Under the pieces are notes generated by a model that worked only from the letters and a program-made list of their open reading frames with translations, had not been told where the DNA came from and ran no database searches. Positions 1 through 8,975 of a stretch of 64,000 nt of DNA are shown piece after piece. The DNA comes from Variovorax sp. J22G73 (GTDB lineage Bacteria > Pseudomonadota > Gammaproteobacteria > Burkholderiales > Burkholderiaceae_C). The translations under genes were made by a program, and so were the position numbers. Each line of letters begins with the position of its first letter. Position 1 is the stretch's first letter. Location: assembly GCF_030317035.1 (NCBI RefSeq), contig NZ_JASZYK010000016.1:92255-156254 (forward strand), in the 5' to 3' direction.

Positions 1-628
1 GCACCTGCTCCATGACCACGTCGACCGCCGCGAGCCGCGCCATGGCGGGCGACTTGCCCGCCAGCCGGGCGCGCAGCCGGCCGCGCAACGGGCCGACGGC
101 CGCGTCCATCGCCTGCTGGCGCGCGAGGTAGCGCTGCCGGTAGGGGGCGAAGTCGGTCAGCGGGAGCGGTGCGGTCGGCGCGGCCTGGGGGTCGATGGCG
201 ATGTCCTTCGGGCCTTCGGGGCCGGGCGTGAGGGCGATGGCGGCCTTCGGCGTGTTGGGCGTGTTGAGCGCCTTGGGCGTGTTGGACGCTTTGGGCGTTT
301 TGGATGAGGCCGTCGAAGCGGCCGCAGGCGCCTGCACGAACGTGCTGTCCTGCACGATGGCGCTCGTGAGCGCCGCGCGCACACGGTTACATTCGTTCGC
401 TTCCGCGTCGGCGCCCTTGCCCATGCTCGCGCGCGCACCGGACGGCGAGGCCGCCGGGGTGCCGTTCAATGCGGCGGAAAGTGAGATGGCATCGGTCCAG
501 CCGAACCATTGGCTCAGCCGGTCCGCGGTGACTTGCCGGGGCTCGCGAACATCGACCTGCGAGAGCCGTGAAAGCAAGCGAACGAGCGCCGAGCCGTTGA
601 ATCCTGTGCGCCCTGAAACTTGCGCCAT
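1..628 (-). CDS. DUF3348 family protein (partial, C-terminus cut by window edge)
   Basis: The start ATG is at 626-628 and the frame stays open off base 1, so 209 residues are visible and the C-terminus is missing. The N-terminal block with DRLSQWFGWTDAISL at residues 36-50 is what I recognise as DUF3348, a family of unknown function known mainly from Burkholderiales. Residues about 100-130 are low complexity: a run of short Thr-Pro-Lys and Asn-Thr-Pro units (bases 245-302). An Arg/Ala-rich helical segment follows (LRGRLRARLAG). There is no signal peptide or membrane segment, so the protein is probably cytoplasmic. The family call rests on the conserved N-terminus only. Confidence 0.75.
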   Translation of the reverse strand, partial: MAQVSGRTGFNGSALVRLLSRLSQVDVREPRQVTADRLSQWFGWTDAISLSAALNGTPAASPSGARASMGKGADAEANECNRVRAALTSAIVQDSTFVQAPAAASTASSKTPKASNTPKALNTPNTPKAAIALTPGPEGPKDIAIDPQAAPTAPLPLTDFAPYRQRYLARQQAMDAAVGPLRGRLRARLAGKSPAMARLAAVDVVMEQV

Positions 629-753
629 ACAGCCAGTTACCGCCAGTCCGAAAAACTCGGCAGTCTACACCGAAGACCCTCTGTGGCCGGCCCCGTTACA
701 GCCTCTGACGCGCGGGTGGAACAGCCTCTCGGCCTGCTGCAGATGGCGGCTGT

Positions 754-1623
754 TCAGCCCCTGAACCGCCTGCGCGTGAGCGCCAGCGCCAGCCAGAACG
801 CCGCCACCGCGTACACCGCCAGCACCGCCGCGTGCAGCCACCAGTCGGCGGGCCACTGGTCCATGAACAGCGGGCGCACCAGCGCCACCGCGTTGGTCAG
901 CGGCAGCCAGGCGGCCACCGCCTTCACGGCCGCGGGCAGCTGTTCGAGCGGAAAGAACACGCCGCTCAGGAACATCATCGGCGTCATGAACAGCGTGAAG
1001 TAGTAGGTGAAGAAGTCGTAGCCCTTGGCCAGCGCGTTGAAGATCAGCGCGATCGACGAGAAGGTGATGCCCGCGCCGATCAGCACCAGCCACGCGACGA
1101 CGAGCTTCGGGCTGTGGCTGATGCCCAGCCCGAGCATCACGAACAGGATGGCGGTCACCGTGAAGATCGACTTGAACGCCGCCCACAGCATCTCGGCCAG
1201 CACGATGTCGTCCAGCCCCACCGGCGCGTTCATGATGCCGTCCCAGGTCTTTTGCACGTGCATGCGCGAGAAGGCCGAGTACAGCGCCTCGAAGCTGGCC
1301 GCGTTCATCGCGCTCATGCAGATCGAGCCGCTGGCCAGGAACAGGATGTAGGGCACCTTCACCCCGTCGACCGCCACCTGCCCCACCAGCGCGCCCATGC
1401 CGTAGCCGAAGGCCACCAGCCAGATCAGCGGCTCGGCGATGTTGCCGATGAGGCTCGGAATGGCCAGCTTGCGCCACACCAGCAGGTTGCGCAGGAACAC
1501 GGGCCACCAGCGCATCGAGAGTTCGGGCGCGCGCCACACCGAAGGCGTGGGCGCGATGGCGGACGGGTTCGCTGTTTCGGTGGATGTCGTGGTGGTCGTA
1601 TTGGTCGAGGTCGTCGTGTTCAT
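754..1623 (-). CDS. ABC-2 type transporter permease, NodJ-like
   Basis: A 289-residue integral membrane protein forming the permease half of an ABC-2 exporter. About six hydrophobic segments follow a polar N-terminus, and the late motif FLSGVFFPLEQLP is typical of the NodJ / daunorubicin-resistance permease group. The first 20 residues are a Thr/Ser/Asn low-complexity run that reads as a recent short-repeat expansion. It starts 3 bp after the stop of the upstream ATPase gene, so the two are one operon and presumably one exporter. The substrate cannot be told from sequence: NodIJ proteins export lipo-oligosaccharides in rhizobia, but homologues are common in non-nodulating betaproteobacteria. 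Confidence 0.85.
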   Translation of the reverse strand: MNTTTSTNTTTTTSTETANPSAIAPTPSVWRAPELSMRWWPVFLRNLLVWRKLAIPSLIGNIAEPLIWLVAFGYGMGALVGQVAVDGVKVPYILFLASGSICMSAMNAASFEALYSAFSRMHVQKTWDGIMNAPVGLDDIVLAEMLWAAFKSIFTVTAILFVMLGLGISHSPKLVVAWLVLIGAGITFSSIALIFNALAKGYDFFTYYFTLFMTPMMFLSGVFFPLEQLPAAVKAVAAWLPLTNAVALVRPLFMDQWPADWWLHAAVLAVYAVAAFWLALALTRRRFRG

Positions 1624-1626
1624 GGT

Positions 1627-2673
<1,047 letters not shown>

Positions 2674-2776
2674 CGCTTCAATCGATGGACAAGCGGCGCA
2701 ACTTGGGTGCAGCCGGCGGCGTCACAATCGATAACAGTTTTTGCCAATCTGCATTTGGCGGGGGGAGGCCCAAGGA

Positions 2777-3646
2777 ATGCTGCGTTTTCGGCTCGCGTGG
2801 TTCGCATGGTTCGCGCCGCTTGCGTTGTTGTCGCTGGGCGCCTGCGCCCCCTTTTCACCGATTCACAAACCCCTGGCCTCGGCCGACCGCGGCAAGGTGC
2901 AGGAGGTCGACGTGCGCGTGGTCGTCGCGCAGGAGAGCTTCATGTTCTCCGCGCAGCCGCCCGGCATGAGCGCGGCCCTGGGCGGCGGCCTGGTCGGCGC
3001 GCTGATCGATTCGTCGGTGCAGCAGTCGCGCCAGAAGGCCATGAGCGCCGAGGTGCAGGCCATCGTCGGTCCGCTGCTCGACTACGACTACCGCGTCGAA
3101 GCCGCCAAGGCCCTGGACATCGCGCTGGCCGAGCCGACCACGTTTCCGCTGAAGGTCCGCTCCTCGCAGCTGCTCGCGGCCATGCCGCTGAAGGCCGAGC
3201 AGGACGCGCGCATCGCCGCCACCCGCGGCGGCCCGGCCTACCTGCAGCTGCTGATGCAGTACGCGCTGGAGCCCGGCCTGGGCGCCTTCACCACGCGCAC
3301 CTCGGCCCTGCTGTGGCAGGACGGGCGCAGCGAGCCGAGCTACCGCGCGTCGGTCATCTTCCAGACGCCCATCGGCGGCACCGCGCGCTCGGCCGTCATT
3401 CGGCGGCTCACGGCCAACGACGCCCAGGTGCTGCGCGGCGTGATGCGCGAGTCGCTCGCGCAGACGCTGCATGCGCTGGCCATGGACATCGCGGGCGCCC
3501 GCTCCGCCGGCGTGAAGACCGCGCGCTTCAACGTCAACGGCTCGTGGGTCACGCTGGCCGGCAACAGCTTCGACGAGCAGCCGGGGCGCGTGCTGTTCCG
3601 CGACCAGGACGGCGCCCTGTACTCGGTGCGGAGCGCGGCGCCGTGA
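2777..3646 (+). CDS. putative lipoprotein, first gene of an unknown envelope operon
   Basis: A 289-residue protein with a short hydrophobic leader ending in a lipobox (LGAC, Cys23), so it should be lipidated and envelope-anchored. A GA-rich stretch (GGGLVGALIDSS, about residues 67-78) resembles a glycine zipper. The start at 2777 was chosen because it puts the signal peptide at the N-terminus and lies 8 bp after a purine-rich Shine-Dalgarno (2761-2768); an in-frame upstream start at 2741 would add 12 non-signal residues. The stop overlaps the GTG start of the next gene by four bases (3643-3646). I do not recognise the family. Confidence 0.75.
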   Translation: MLRFRLAWFAWFAPLALLSLGACAPFSPIHKPLASADRGKVQEVDVRVVVAQESFMFSAQPPGMSAALGGGLVGALIDSSVQQSRQKAMSAEVQAIVGPLLDYDYRVEAAKALDIALAEPTTFPLKVRSSQLLAAMPLKAEQDARIAATRGGPAYLQLLMQYALEPGLGAFTTRTSALLWQDGRSEPSYRASVIFQTPIGGTARSAVIRRLTANDAQVLRGVMRESLAQTLHALAMDIAGARSAGVKTARFNVNGSWVTLAGNSFDEQPGRVLFRDQDGALYSVRSAAP

Positions 3647-4335
3647 GGGGGCGGCCTTCGACCGCCTTGGTGCCGTGCCTGCTCGGCGTGCTGCTGAGCA
3701 CGCTACCGGGCGTCTCGCGCGCCGTGACCGAGAGCGAGCCGCTGCCCATGGTCTTCGAGACCGCGCCCGAGGCCTCGGCGCGGGCCGAGCAGCCCGAGTC
3801 CGCGGCCAATGCACCCGTGCGGCTGGTGCGCGGCTGCACGCTGTACCTGCCCCGCATCGAGGACGCGCGCAGCAACAAGGCCAACGTCGGCAACCTCACC
3901 GTGATGCTGCCGACCGTGCATGCCACGCCCCGCTCGGTGCAGTCGCTGCGCAGCGGCGACGCCACCGCGTGGACGCGCGGCGCGCTGCTGTCGACCCGCC
4001 GCTACGGCTTTCAGCCGGTGGCCGCGCCCCCGCCCGGCAACCCGGCGCCCAGGCAGGTCACGGCGGAGGTCGCGCTGCGCCTCGCGCACGCCTGGTCGGT
4101 CGACCTGAACCTGGTGTCGCACGTGGTGCTCAAGGTGGGCTACCGCCTGCCCGGCGGCGAGACCGTGGTGCGGCAGTACCACGGCATGGGCACGCGCACC
4201 AACTTCGCCAGCGGCAACGGGGAGTTCATGACGGTGCTGAACCTGGGCCTCGAAGAGGCGGTGCGCGGCATGGCGCTGGACGCCGCCGCGCTGTGCGACG
4301 GCAAGCCGTTGCCCGAAGCGGCGGTGCCGCAATGA
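3643..4335 (+). CDS. putative exported protein of unknown function
   Basis: A 230-residue protein starting at a GTG that overlaps the preceding stop (GTGA at 3643-3646). The start ARG-rich region followed by a hydrophobic stretch and a Ser-Arg-Ala end (near residue 26) is a plausible signal peptide, so the product is probably periplasmic or outer-membrane associated. Only two Cys lie in the mature part, one early and one near the C-terminus, and could form a disulfide. The C-terminal half is rich in beta-type segments. It overlaps the following ATG by four bases (4332-4335), which implies coupled translation of all three genes. Function unknown. Confidence 0.7.
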   Translation: MRGRPSTALVPCLLGVLLSTLPGVSRAVTESEPLPMVFETAPEASARAEQPESAANAPVRLVRGCTLYLPRIEDARSNKANVGNLTVMLPTVHATPRSVQSLRSGDATAWTRGALLSTRRYGFQPVAAPPPGNPAPRQVTAEVALRLAHAWSVDLNLVSHVVLKVGYRLPGGETVVRQYHGMGTRTNFASGNGEFMTVLNLGLEEAVRGMALDAAALCDGKPLPEAAVPQ

Positions 4336-5054
4336 AGGGCATGCTGGAGCTGCAGCTGACCTGCGGCGCGCTGCACGATTCGCAGATTCCGCTGTTCGTC
4401 GCCACCTGCGAGCAGGTCGGCCTGCGGCCGTTGCTGATCGACCACCACCATCCGCAGCCACATCCGCATCCAGACTCGCATGGCCACCCGCCCGGTGGGC
4501 CGCCGCCGCAGCGCCAGCCCTCGGCCACTGCCTGGCTGCGCGCCGACCTGGAAGAGGCCCGCGCCGAAGCGATGGCGCTCGCGCAATGGCTGGCGCATGC
4601 GGGCGTGGCCGTACTCGACGTGAAGGTCGATGCGCCGGTGCAGGACCTGGAGCGCTTCGGCCCCAGCGGAACCCATGGCGAGCACGGCCATCACGGCTAC
4701 GGCGGCTACCAGGGCCGGTATTTCGAGTGGCGCGGCAAGCTGCGCCAGCCGAACGACATGGCCGCCCTGCAGGCCCTGTGCAAGCAGCACGGCGCGCAGC
4801 TGTCGCGCGACAACTTGCGCGACACCTGCTTCGTCACGCTGCGCAGCCGCGAGCCGCAGGCCGGCTTCGATGCCCGCGTCGAGGCGCTCGCGCAGCAGCT
4901 GGCGCACGGCGGCTGGCCGCTGCTGAAGCAGCATTCGGAGGTGTGCCTGCACGACAGCCGCGAGCTGCCGAACATCGACTGGCTCGCGCCCTACCTGCTG
5001 CCGCCAGACGACCCGGCGGACCCGAAAGACCCGGCCGCGCCGGCCGAACGCTAG
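4332..5054 (+). CDS. hypothetical protein with a His-rich loop
   Basis: A 240-residue protein with no signal peptide, third in the coupled operon. After an N-terminal beta-alpha segment it carries a His/Pro-rich loop (residues about 38-60, with at least eight His in twenty positions) and a second His/Gly patch near residue 115 (GEHGHHGYGGYQG). The C-terminus is Asp/Pro/Lys low complexity. The His clusters could bind metal, but that is inference. The gene converges on the LysR gene: its TAG at 5052-5054 overlaps that gene's stop. I do not recognise the family. Confidence 0.65.
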   Translation: MKGMLELQLTCGALHDSQIPLFVATCEQVGLRPLLIDHHHPQPHPHPDSHGHPPGGPPPQRQPSATAWLRADLEEARAEAMALAQWLAHAGVAVLDVKVDAPVQDLERFGPSGTHGEHGHHGYGGYQGRYFEWRGKLRQPNDMAALQALCKQHGAQLSRDNLRDTCFVTLRSREPQAGFDARVEALAQQLAHGGWPLLKQHSEVCLHDSRELPNIDWLAPYLLPPDDPADPKDPAAPAER

Positions 5055-5941
5055 AGCCTGAGCCCGCTGAACTCCGCCTTCATCCACTCGATGAACGCGC
5101 GGGTGCGCGCCGGCAGCAGCCGCGCGTTCGGGTAGATCACGTTCACCGGCCGCGGCTGCGGCTCGAAGTCTTCCAGCACCAGCGCCAGCCGGCCCTGCGC
5201 CACATGCGGCAGCACCTGGTAGGAGAAGAAGGTGCCGAAGCCCATGCCCGCCGCGCAGGCCTCGATGGCCGGCGCGATGTGGTTGAACTCCAGCCGGGCG
5301 TCCGGCGTCACGCCGATCGACTTGCCGCCCTCGCGGAACAGCCACTGCGAGGGCGCGTCGACGCGCCCGCGCACGCAGGGCGCGCCTTCGAGCTCGCGCG
5401 GGTGGCGCGGCATGCCGTGCTGCGCGAGAAAGGCGGGGCTCGCGGCCACCACGCGGCGGATGGTGCCCAGCGTCTGCGCCACCAACGACGAGTCTTCCAG
5501 CGGGCTGATGCGGATGGCCACGTCCACGCCTTCTTCCAGCAGGTTCACCGCGCGGTCGTGCAGCCGCACGCTGCAGCGCACCTTCTGGTGGCGCTGCATG
5601 AAGCGCACGATGGCCGGCGCCACGTACATGTGGCCGAACAGCACCGGCGCCGCGATGGTGAGCTGCCCCGCCGGCTCGCGCGCCTCGGCCTTCAGCGCCA
5701 GGTCGGCGGCGTCGGCCGCGTGCAGCACGTCGCGCGCGCTCGGCAGGTAGTGGCGGCCTTCCTCGGTGAGCGACAGGCGGCGCGTGGTGCGGTGGAACAG
5801 CCGCACGCCCAGGTGCGCCTCCAGCGCGGCCAGCGATCGCACCACCACGGGCAACGACGTGCCGAGCGCCGCGGCGGCGCGGGTCAGGTTGCCCTGGTCG
5901 GCAATCTGCACGAAGGTCTGCATGGCTTTGAAACGGTCCAT
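5051..5941 (-). CDS. LysR family transcriptional regulator
   Basis: A 296-residue LysR-type regulator. The N-terminal winged helix-turn-helix includes NLTRAAAALGTSLPVVVRSL (residues 18-37) and is followed by the usual substrate-binding domain. The ATG at 5941 is preferred over an upstream in-frame ATG at 5983 because MDRFKAMQTFVQIAD is the canonical family start. It is divergent from the glutathione S-transferase gene with 128 bp between them, so it likely controls that pair. I see no convincing inverted repeat in the intergenic region, only a somewhat AT-richer patch near 5960-6030. Confidence 0.9.
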   Translation of the reverse strand: MDRFKAMQTFVQIADQGNLTRAAAALGTSLPVVVRSLAALEAHLGVRLFHRTTRRLSLTEEGRHYLPSARDVLHAADAADLALKAEAREPAGQLTIAAPVLFGHMYVAPAIVRFMQRHQKVRCSVRLHDRAVNLLEEGVDVAIRISPLEDSSLVAQTLGTIRRVVAASPAFLAQHGMPRHPRELEGAPCVRGRVDAPSQWLFREGGKSIGVTPDARLEFNHIAPAIEACAAGMGFGTFFSYQVLPHVAQGRLALVLEDFEPQPRPVNVIYPNARLLPARTRAFIEWMKAEFSGLRL

Positions 5942-6069
5942 GGCCGCGATTAAACCGGAAAACGCAGCAGTCAAATACAGCAATGGCTATTCATTCATTC
6001 GGCGCAAGAGAGAACAATCGAGGCTTGCGAACCTAAACGCCTGCAACCTCCACGCCAGAAAGCCGCCGC

Positions 6070-6762
6070 ATGAACGCCGATGTCACCCGCCCCCTGGAGC
6101 AGACCCCTCAGCCCATCAAGCTCCACGGCTTCGCGCTGTCGGGCCACGTGCACCGCGTGAGCCTGTTCCTGGCCATGCTGGGCCTGCCCTTCGAACACAT
6201 CGAGCTCGACCTGGGCGGCGGCGAAAACCGCACGCCCGCGTTCCTCGCGCTCAACCCTTTCGGCCAGGTGCCGGTGATCGAAGACGGCGAGCTGGTGCTG
6301 GCCGATTCCAACGCCATCCTGATGTACCTGAACGAGCGCTACGCGAGCGACCCCGCGCGCTGGATGCCGCGCGACGCGGTGGGCGCGGCGCGCGTGCAGC
6401 GCTGGTTCTCGGTGGCGGCCGGCCCGCTGGCCAACGGCCCCGCGGCGGCCCGCATCCTGGCGCTGTTCGGCAAGGGCGGTGACGCCACCGAGATCGCCAC
6501 GCGCGCGCATGCCTTGCTCTCGGTGATGGAGCAGCACCTGCAGTCGCAGCCCTTCCTCGCGGGCGAGCACGCCACGCTGGCCGACATCGCGAACTACGCG
6601 TACGTGGCGCATGCGCCCGAGGGCGGCGTGTCGCTGGAGGCCTATGCGCAGGTGCGGGGCTGGCTCGAACGGGTGGAGGCCTTGCCGGGCTTCGTGCCCA
6701 TGGCTGGCACACCAGCGCGCACGCCGGCTGGTACACCGGCGCGGCCGGAGGCGGTCGCATGA
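6070..6762 (+). CDS. glutathione S-transferase family protein
   Basis: A 230-residue cytoplasmic GST. The thioredoxin-fold N-terminal domain (about residues 16-95) contains NPFGQVPVIEDGELVLADSN, which carries the cis-Pro and the Ser that bind glutathione. An all-helical C-terminal domain follows. The last 20 residues are a Gly-Thr-Pro-Ala repeat tail (bases about 6702-6752) that looks like a short-repeat expansion. The stop overlaps the next start (ATGA at 6759-6762), so it forms an operon with the PNPOx-like gene. Such pairs are often linked to detoxification; the substrate is unknown. Confidence 0.9.
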   Translation: MNADVTRPLEQTPQPIKLHGFALSGHVHRVSLFLAMLGLPFEHIELDLGGGENRTPAFLALNPFGQVPVIEDGELVLADSNAILMYLNERYASDPARWMPRDAVGAARVQRWFSVAAGPLANGPAAARILALFGKGGDATEIATRAHALLSVMEQHLQSQPFLAGEHATLADIANYAYVAHAPEGGVSLEAYAQVRGWLERVEALPGFVPMAGTPARTPAGTPARPEAVA

Positions 6763-7748
6763 TCGCCGCGCCCTTCCATGCAGGCGAGCGCGCGCTGCAG
6801 ACCCTCGCGGGTTCGCGCGAGCAGATGGAGGAATTCGGCTCGCGCATCATCCGCGACCGCATGCCCGAGCAGCACCGCGCATTCTTCGCGCAGCTGCCGT
6901 TCCTGGTGGTGGGCAGCCTCGACGCCGAACTGCAGCCCTGGGCCAGCGCGCTGGCCGCGCCGGCCGGCTTCATGCAGTCGCCCGACGCCGCGCACCTGCA
7001 TGTCGGCGCCTTGCCCGCGGCGGGCGATCCGCTGGCGGGCCAGCTGAAGCAGGGCGCGCTGCTGGGCCTGCTCGGCATCGAGCCGCACACGCGGCGGCGC
7101 AACCGCATGAACGGCACGGTCGAGTCGCTCGATGCAGGCGGGTTCATGGTCGCGGTGCAGCAGAGCTTCGGCAATTGCCCGCGCTACATCCAGGCGCGCG
7201 AGCCGGTGCCGGCCCCGGCGCGTGGCGGCGAGCCGCCGGTGCAGTGGCTCGACAAGCTCGACCTGGCCGCGCACCGCCTCATCGGCAGCGCCGACACGCT
7301 GTTCATCGCCACCGCGTACCCGAACGAAGTGGCGCAAGGCGACGAGGCCGACGCGAGTTCGCACGGCGTCGACGTGTCGCACCGCGGCGGCCGCCCTGGC
7401 TTCGTGCGCATCGACGGCGACGACACGCTCACCGTGCCCGACTTCAACGGCAACCGCTTCTTCAACACGCTGGGCAACCTGGCGGTGCACCCGCGCGCGG
7501 GGCTGCTCTTCATCGACTTCGACAGCGGTGACCTGCTGCACCTGGCGGTCACGGCCGAGATCGTGTGGAACGGCCCCGAGGTCGAGGCCTTCGAGGGCGC
7601 GGAGCGGCTGATGCGCTTTCATGTGACGCACGCGCTGCGCCGCCCCGCAGCCCTGCCGCTGCGCTGGGGCGATGCCGCGCTGTCGCCGCACCTTGCGGGT
7701 ACCGGTCAGTGGAACACCGGAATGCGCGCGTTGGCCGACGGCCGGTAG
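6759..7748 (+). CDS. pyridoxamine 5'-phosphate oxidase family (flavin-binding split barrel) protein
   Basis: A 329-residue protein of the PNPOx-like split-barrel type. Such proteins bind FMN and act as oxidoreductases of varied specificity. Supporting stretches are LPFLVVGSLDAELQPWAS near residue 45 and DGDDTLTVPDFNGNRFFNTL near residue 225, followed by NLAVHPRAGLLFIDF. The two split-barrel signatures suggest a duplicated or extended form. It is translationally coupled to the GST gene. Its 3' end overlaps the P450 gene on the other strand by 43 bp (7706-7748), an unusual convergent coding overlap. Confidence 0.8.
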   Translation: MIAAPFHAGERALQTLAGSREQMEEFGSRIIRDRMPEQHRAFFAQLPFLVVGSLDAELQPWASALAAPAGFMQSPDAAHLHVGALPAAGDPLAGQLKQGALLGLLGIEPHTRRRNRMNGTVESLDAGGFMVAVQQSFGNCPRYIQAREPVPAPARGGEPPVQWLDKLDLAAHRLIGSADTLFIATAYPNEVAQGDEADASSHGVDVSHRGGRPGFVRIDGDDTLTVPDFNGNRFFNTLGNLAVHPRAGLLFIDFDSGDLLHLAVTAEIVWNGPEVEAFEGAERLMRFHVTHALRRPAALPLRWGDAALSPHLAGTGQWNTGMRALADGR

Positions 7749-8893
7749 CCCCAGCCGCGCTGGCGCTGCGCTTCGAGGTCGGGCGCGCGTTGCAGCAAGG
7801 CTTCGAGCCCGGCCGCCGCCAGCGTGCAGGCGAGTGCCTGGCCGGGGCAGGCGTGCATGCCGTGGCCGAAGCCGAGCATGCGCCGCTGCGCGCGCACGAT
7901 CACGAAGCGGTCGGGCGTTGGGTTGAAGCCGGGGTCGCGGTTGGCCGAGGCGAGCAGCACCAGCACCGCATCGCCCGCGGCCAGCGTGGTGCCGGCGATG
8001 GCGACGGGCTCCACCACGAAGCGCCGCGTGTTCTGCACCGAAGGGTCGTGCCGTGCGGTTTCTTCGACGATGGCCTGCAGCCCGTCGCGCGTGCGGGTCT
8101 CGGCACGCAGCGCGGGCTCGCGCATCAGCGCGACGAGGCTGTTGCCGAGCAGGCCCGCCGTGGCGTCGCAGGTCTGCGACAGCAGCCCGACGAGGTTCGC
8201 GAGCAGCGCGCGCGACGGCGCCGCGCTTTCTGCCGGCACACCGGCCAGCACACCCTCGAGCAACGAGCCGCGGCGTGGTGGCGCACCGGCAACCAGCGCC
8301 TCGAAACGCGTCATCAGTTCGCCCGCCGCGGCGCTGGCCCCTTGCAACTGCGCCGCCGTGGACAGCGGCGACAGGCAGGCGACAAAGTCGCGCATCCACC
8401 GGTCGACCTGCGGCAACGCATCGTCGGCAAAGCCCAGCAGGTGCGCCACGGCGCGCACTGGCATCGAGAACAGCGTGTCCGACAACGGCTGCTCGCGCGG
8501 CACGCGCTGCGCCACCCGCAGCGCCGCTTCGCGCACCGCGTTCAGGTCGAGCCCTACCAGTCCGCGCTGCAACGCGGGCCGGTGCGCCGCATGCGCTGCG
8601 CCGTCGTTCATGCGCACCAGGTGGCCGAACACCTCGCCGGCCGCGCTGCCCACGATGGCGCGCGGCACCGGCTCGGCGGCCGGCCGCACGCGCAGCGGGC
8701 CGTGCGCCTGCAGCACCTGCGCGACGACCTCGGCCCGGCTCGCGACCCACACGCGCAGGGCGTCGTGCCAGGCGAGCGGCGGGCCTTCGCGCAGGGCGGC
8801 GTAGTACGGGTAGGGGTCGGCATGCGTGGCGGCGGCGACCGGGTCGATCGTGGTGTCGGGTGCATCGGATGCATCGGGGGTGGCTTGTTTCAT
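7706..8893 (-). CDS. cytochrome P450
   Basis: A 395-residue soluble bacterial P450. The heme-ligand loop FGHGMHACPG is at residues 342-351 with the axial Cys at 349, and the K-helix ExxR is in EETARHDP. The I-helix reads SQTCDATAGLLGN, so the usual Thr directly after the acidic residue is Ala, with a Thr one place later; this may alter oxygen activation or simply mark a subfamily. Start at 8893 rather than the in-frame 8926, because the longer form would run into the inverted repeat of the divergent promoter. It is divergent from an ArsR-type regulator, its probable repressor. Redox partner and substrate are not evident. Confidence 0.9.
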   Translation of the reverse strand: MKQATPDASDAPDTTIDPVAAATHADPYPYYAALREGPPLAWHDALRVWVASRAEVVAQVLQAHGPLRVRPAAEPVPRAIVGSAAGEVFGHLVRMNDGAAHAAHRPALQRGLVGLDLNAVREAALRVAQRVPREQPLSDTLFSMPVRAVAHLLGFADDALPQVDRWMRDFVACLSPLSTAAQLQGASAAAGELMTRFEALVAGAPPRRGSLLEGVLAGVPAESAAPSRALLANLVGLLSQTCDATAGLLGNSLVALMREPALRAETRTRDGLQAIVEETARHDPSVQNTRRFVVEPVAIAGTTLAAGDAVLVLLASANRDPGFNPTPDRFVIVRAQRRMLGFGHGMHACPGQALACTLAAAGLEALLQRAPDLEAQRQRGWGYRPSANARIPVFH

Positions 8894-8922
8894 GGCCGCA
8901 GTGTGCGATCGGCGCCGCCGCC

Positions 8923-8946
8923 ACACTTCGCCCGCGAGCGAAGTGT
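8923..8946. promoter_or_regulatory. Operator-like inverted repeat between P450 and ArsR-type gene
   Basis: A perfect 9-bp inverted repeat, ACACTTCGC, then six bases, then GCGAAGTGT. It lies in the 82-bp divergent region, 30 bp from each start codon. Position and symmetry fit an autoregulatory site for the adjacent winged-helix protein. That it is bound by this protein is inference. Confidence 0.65.
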
Positions 8947-8975
8947 CGGATGCAGCGCCGTTTTACGATGCGCGC

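Noticed and set aside
195..764. Plus-strand frame across the left edge and its minus-strand Arg/Pro-rich partner at 157-438
   Set aside because: Both are shadows of the DUF3348 gene, which matches its family in the third frame and was missed only because it has no stop within the window.
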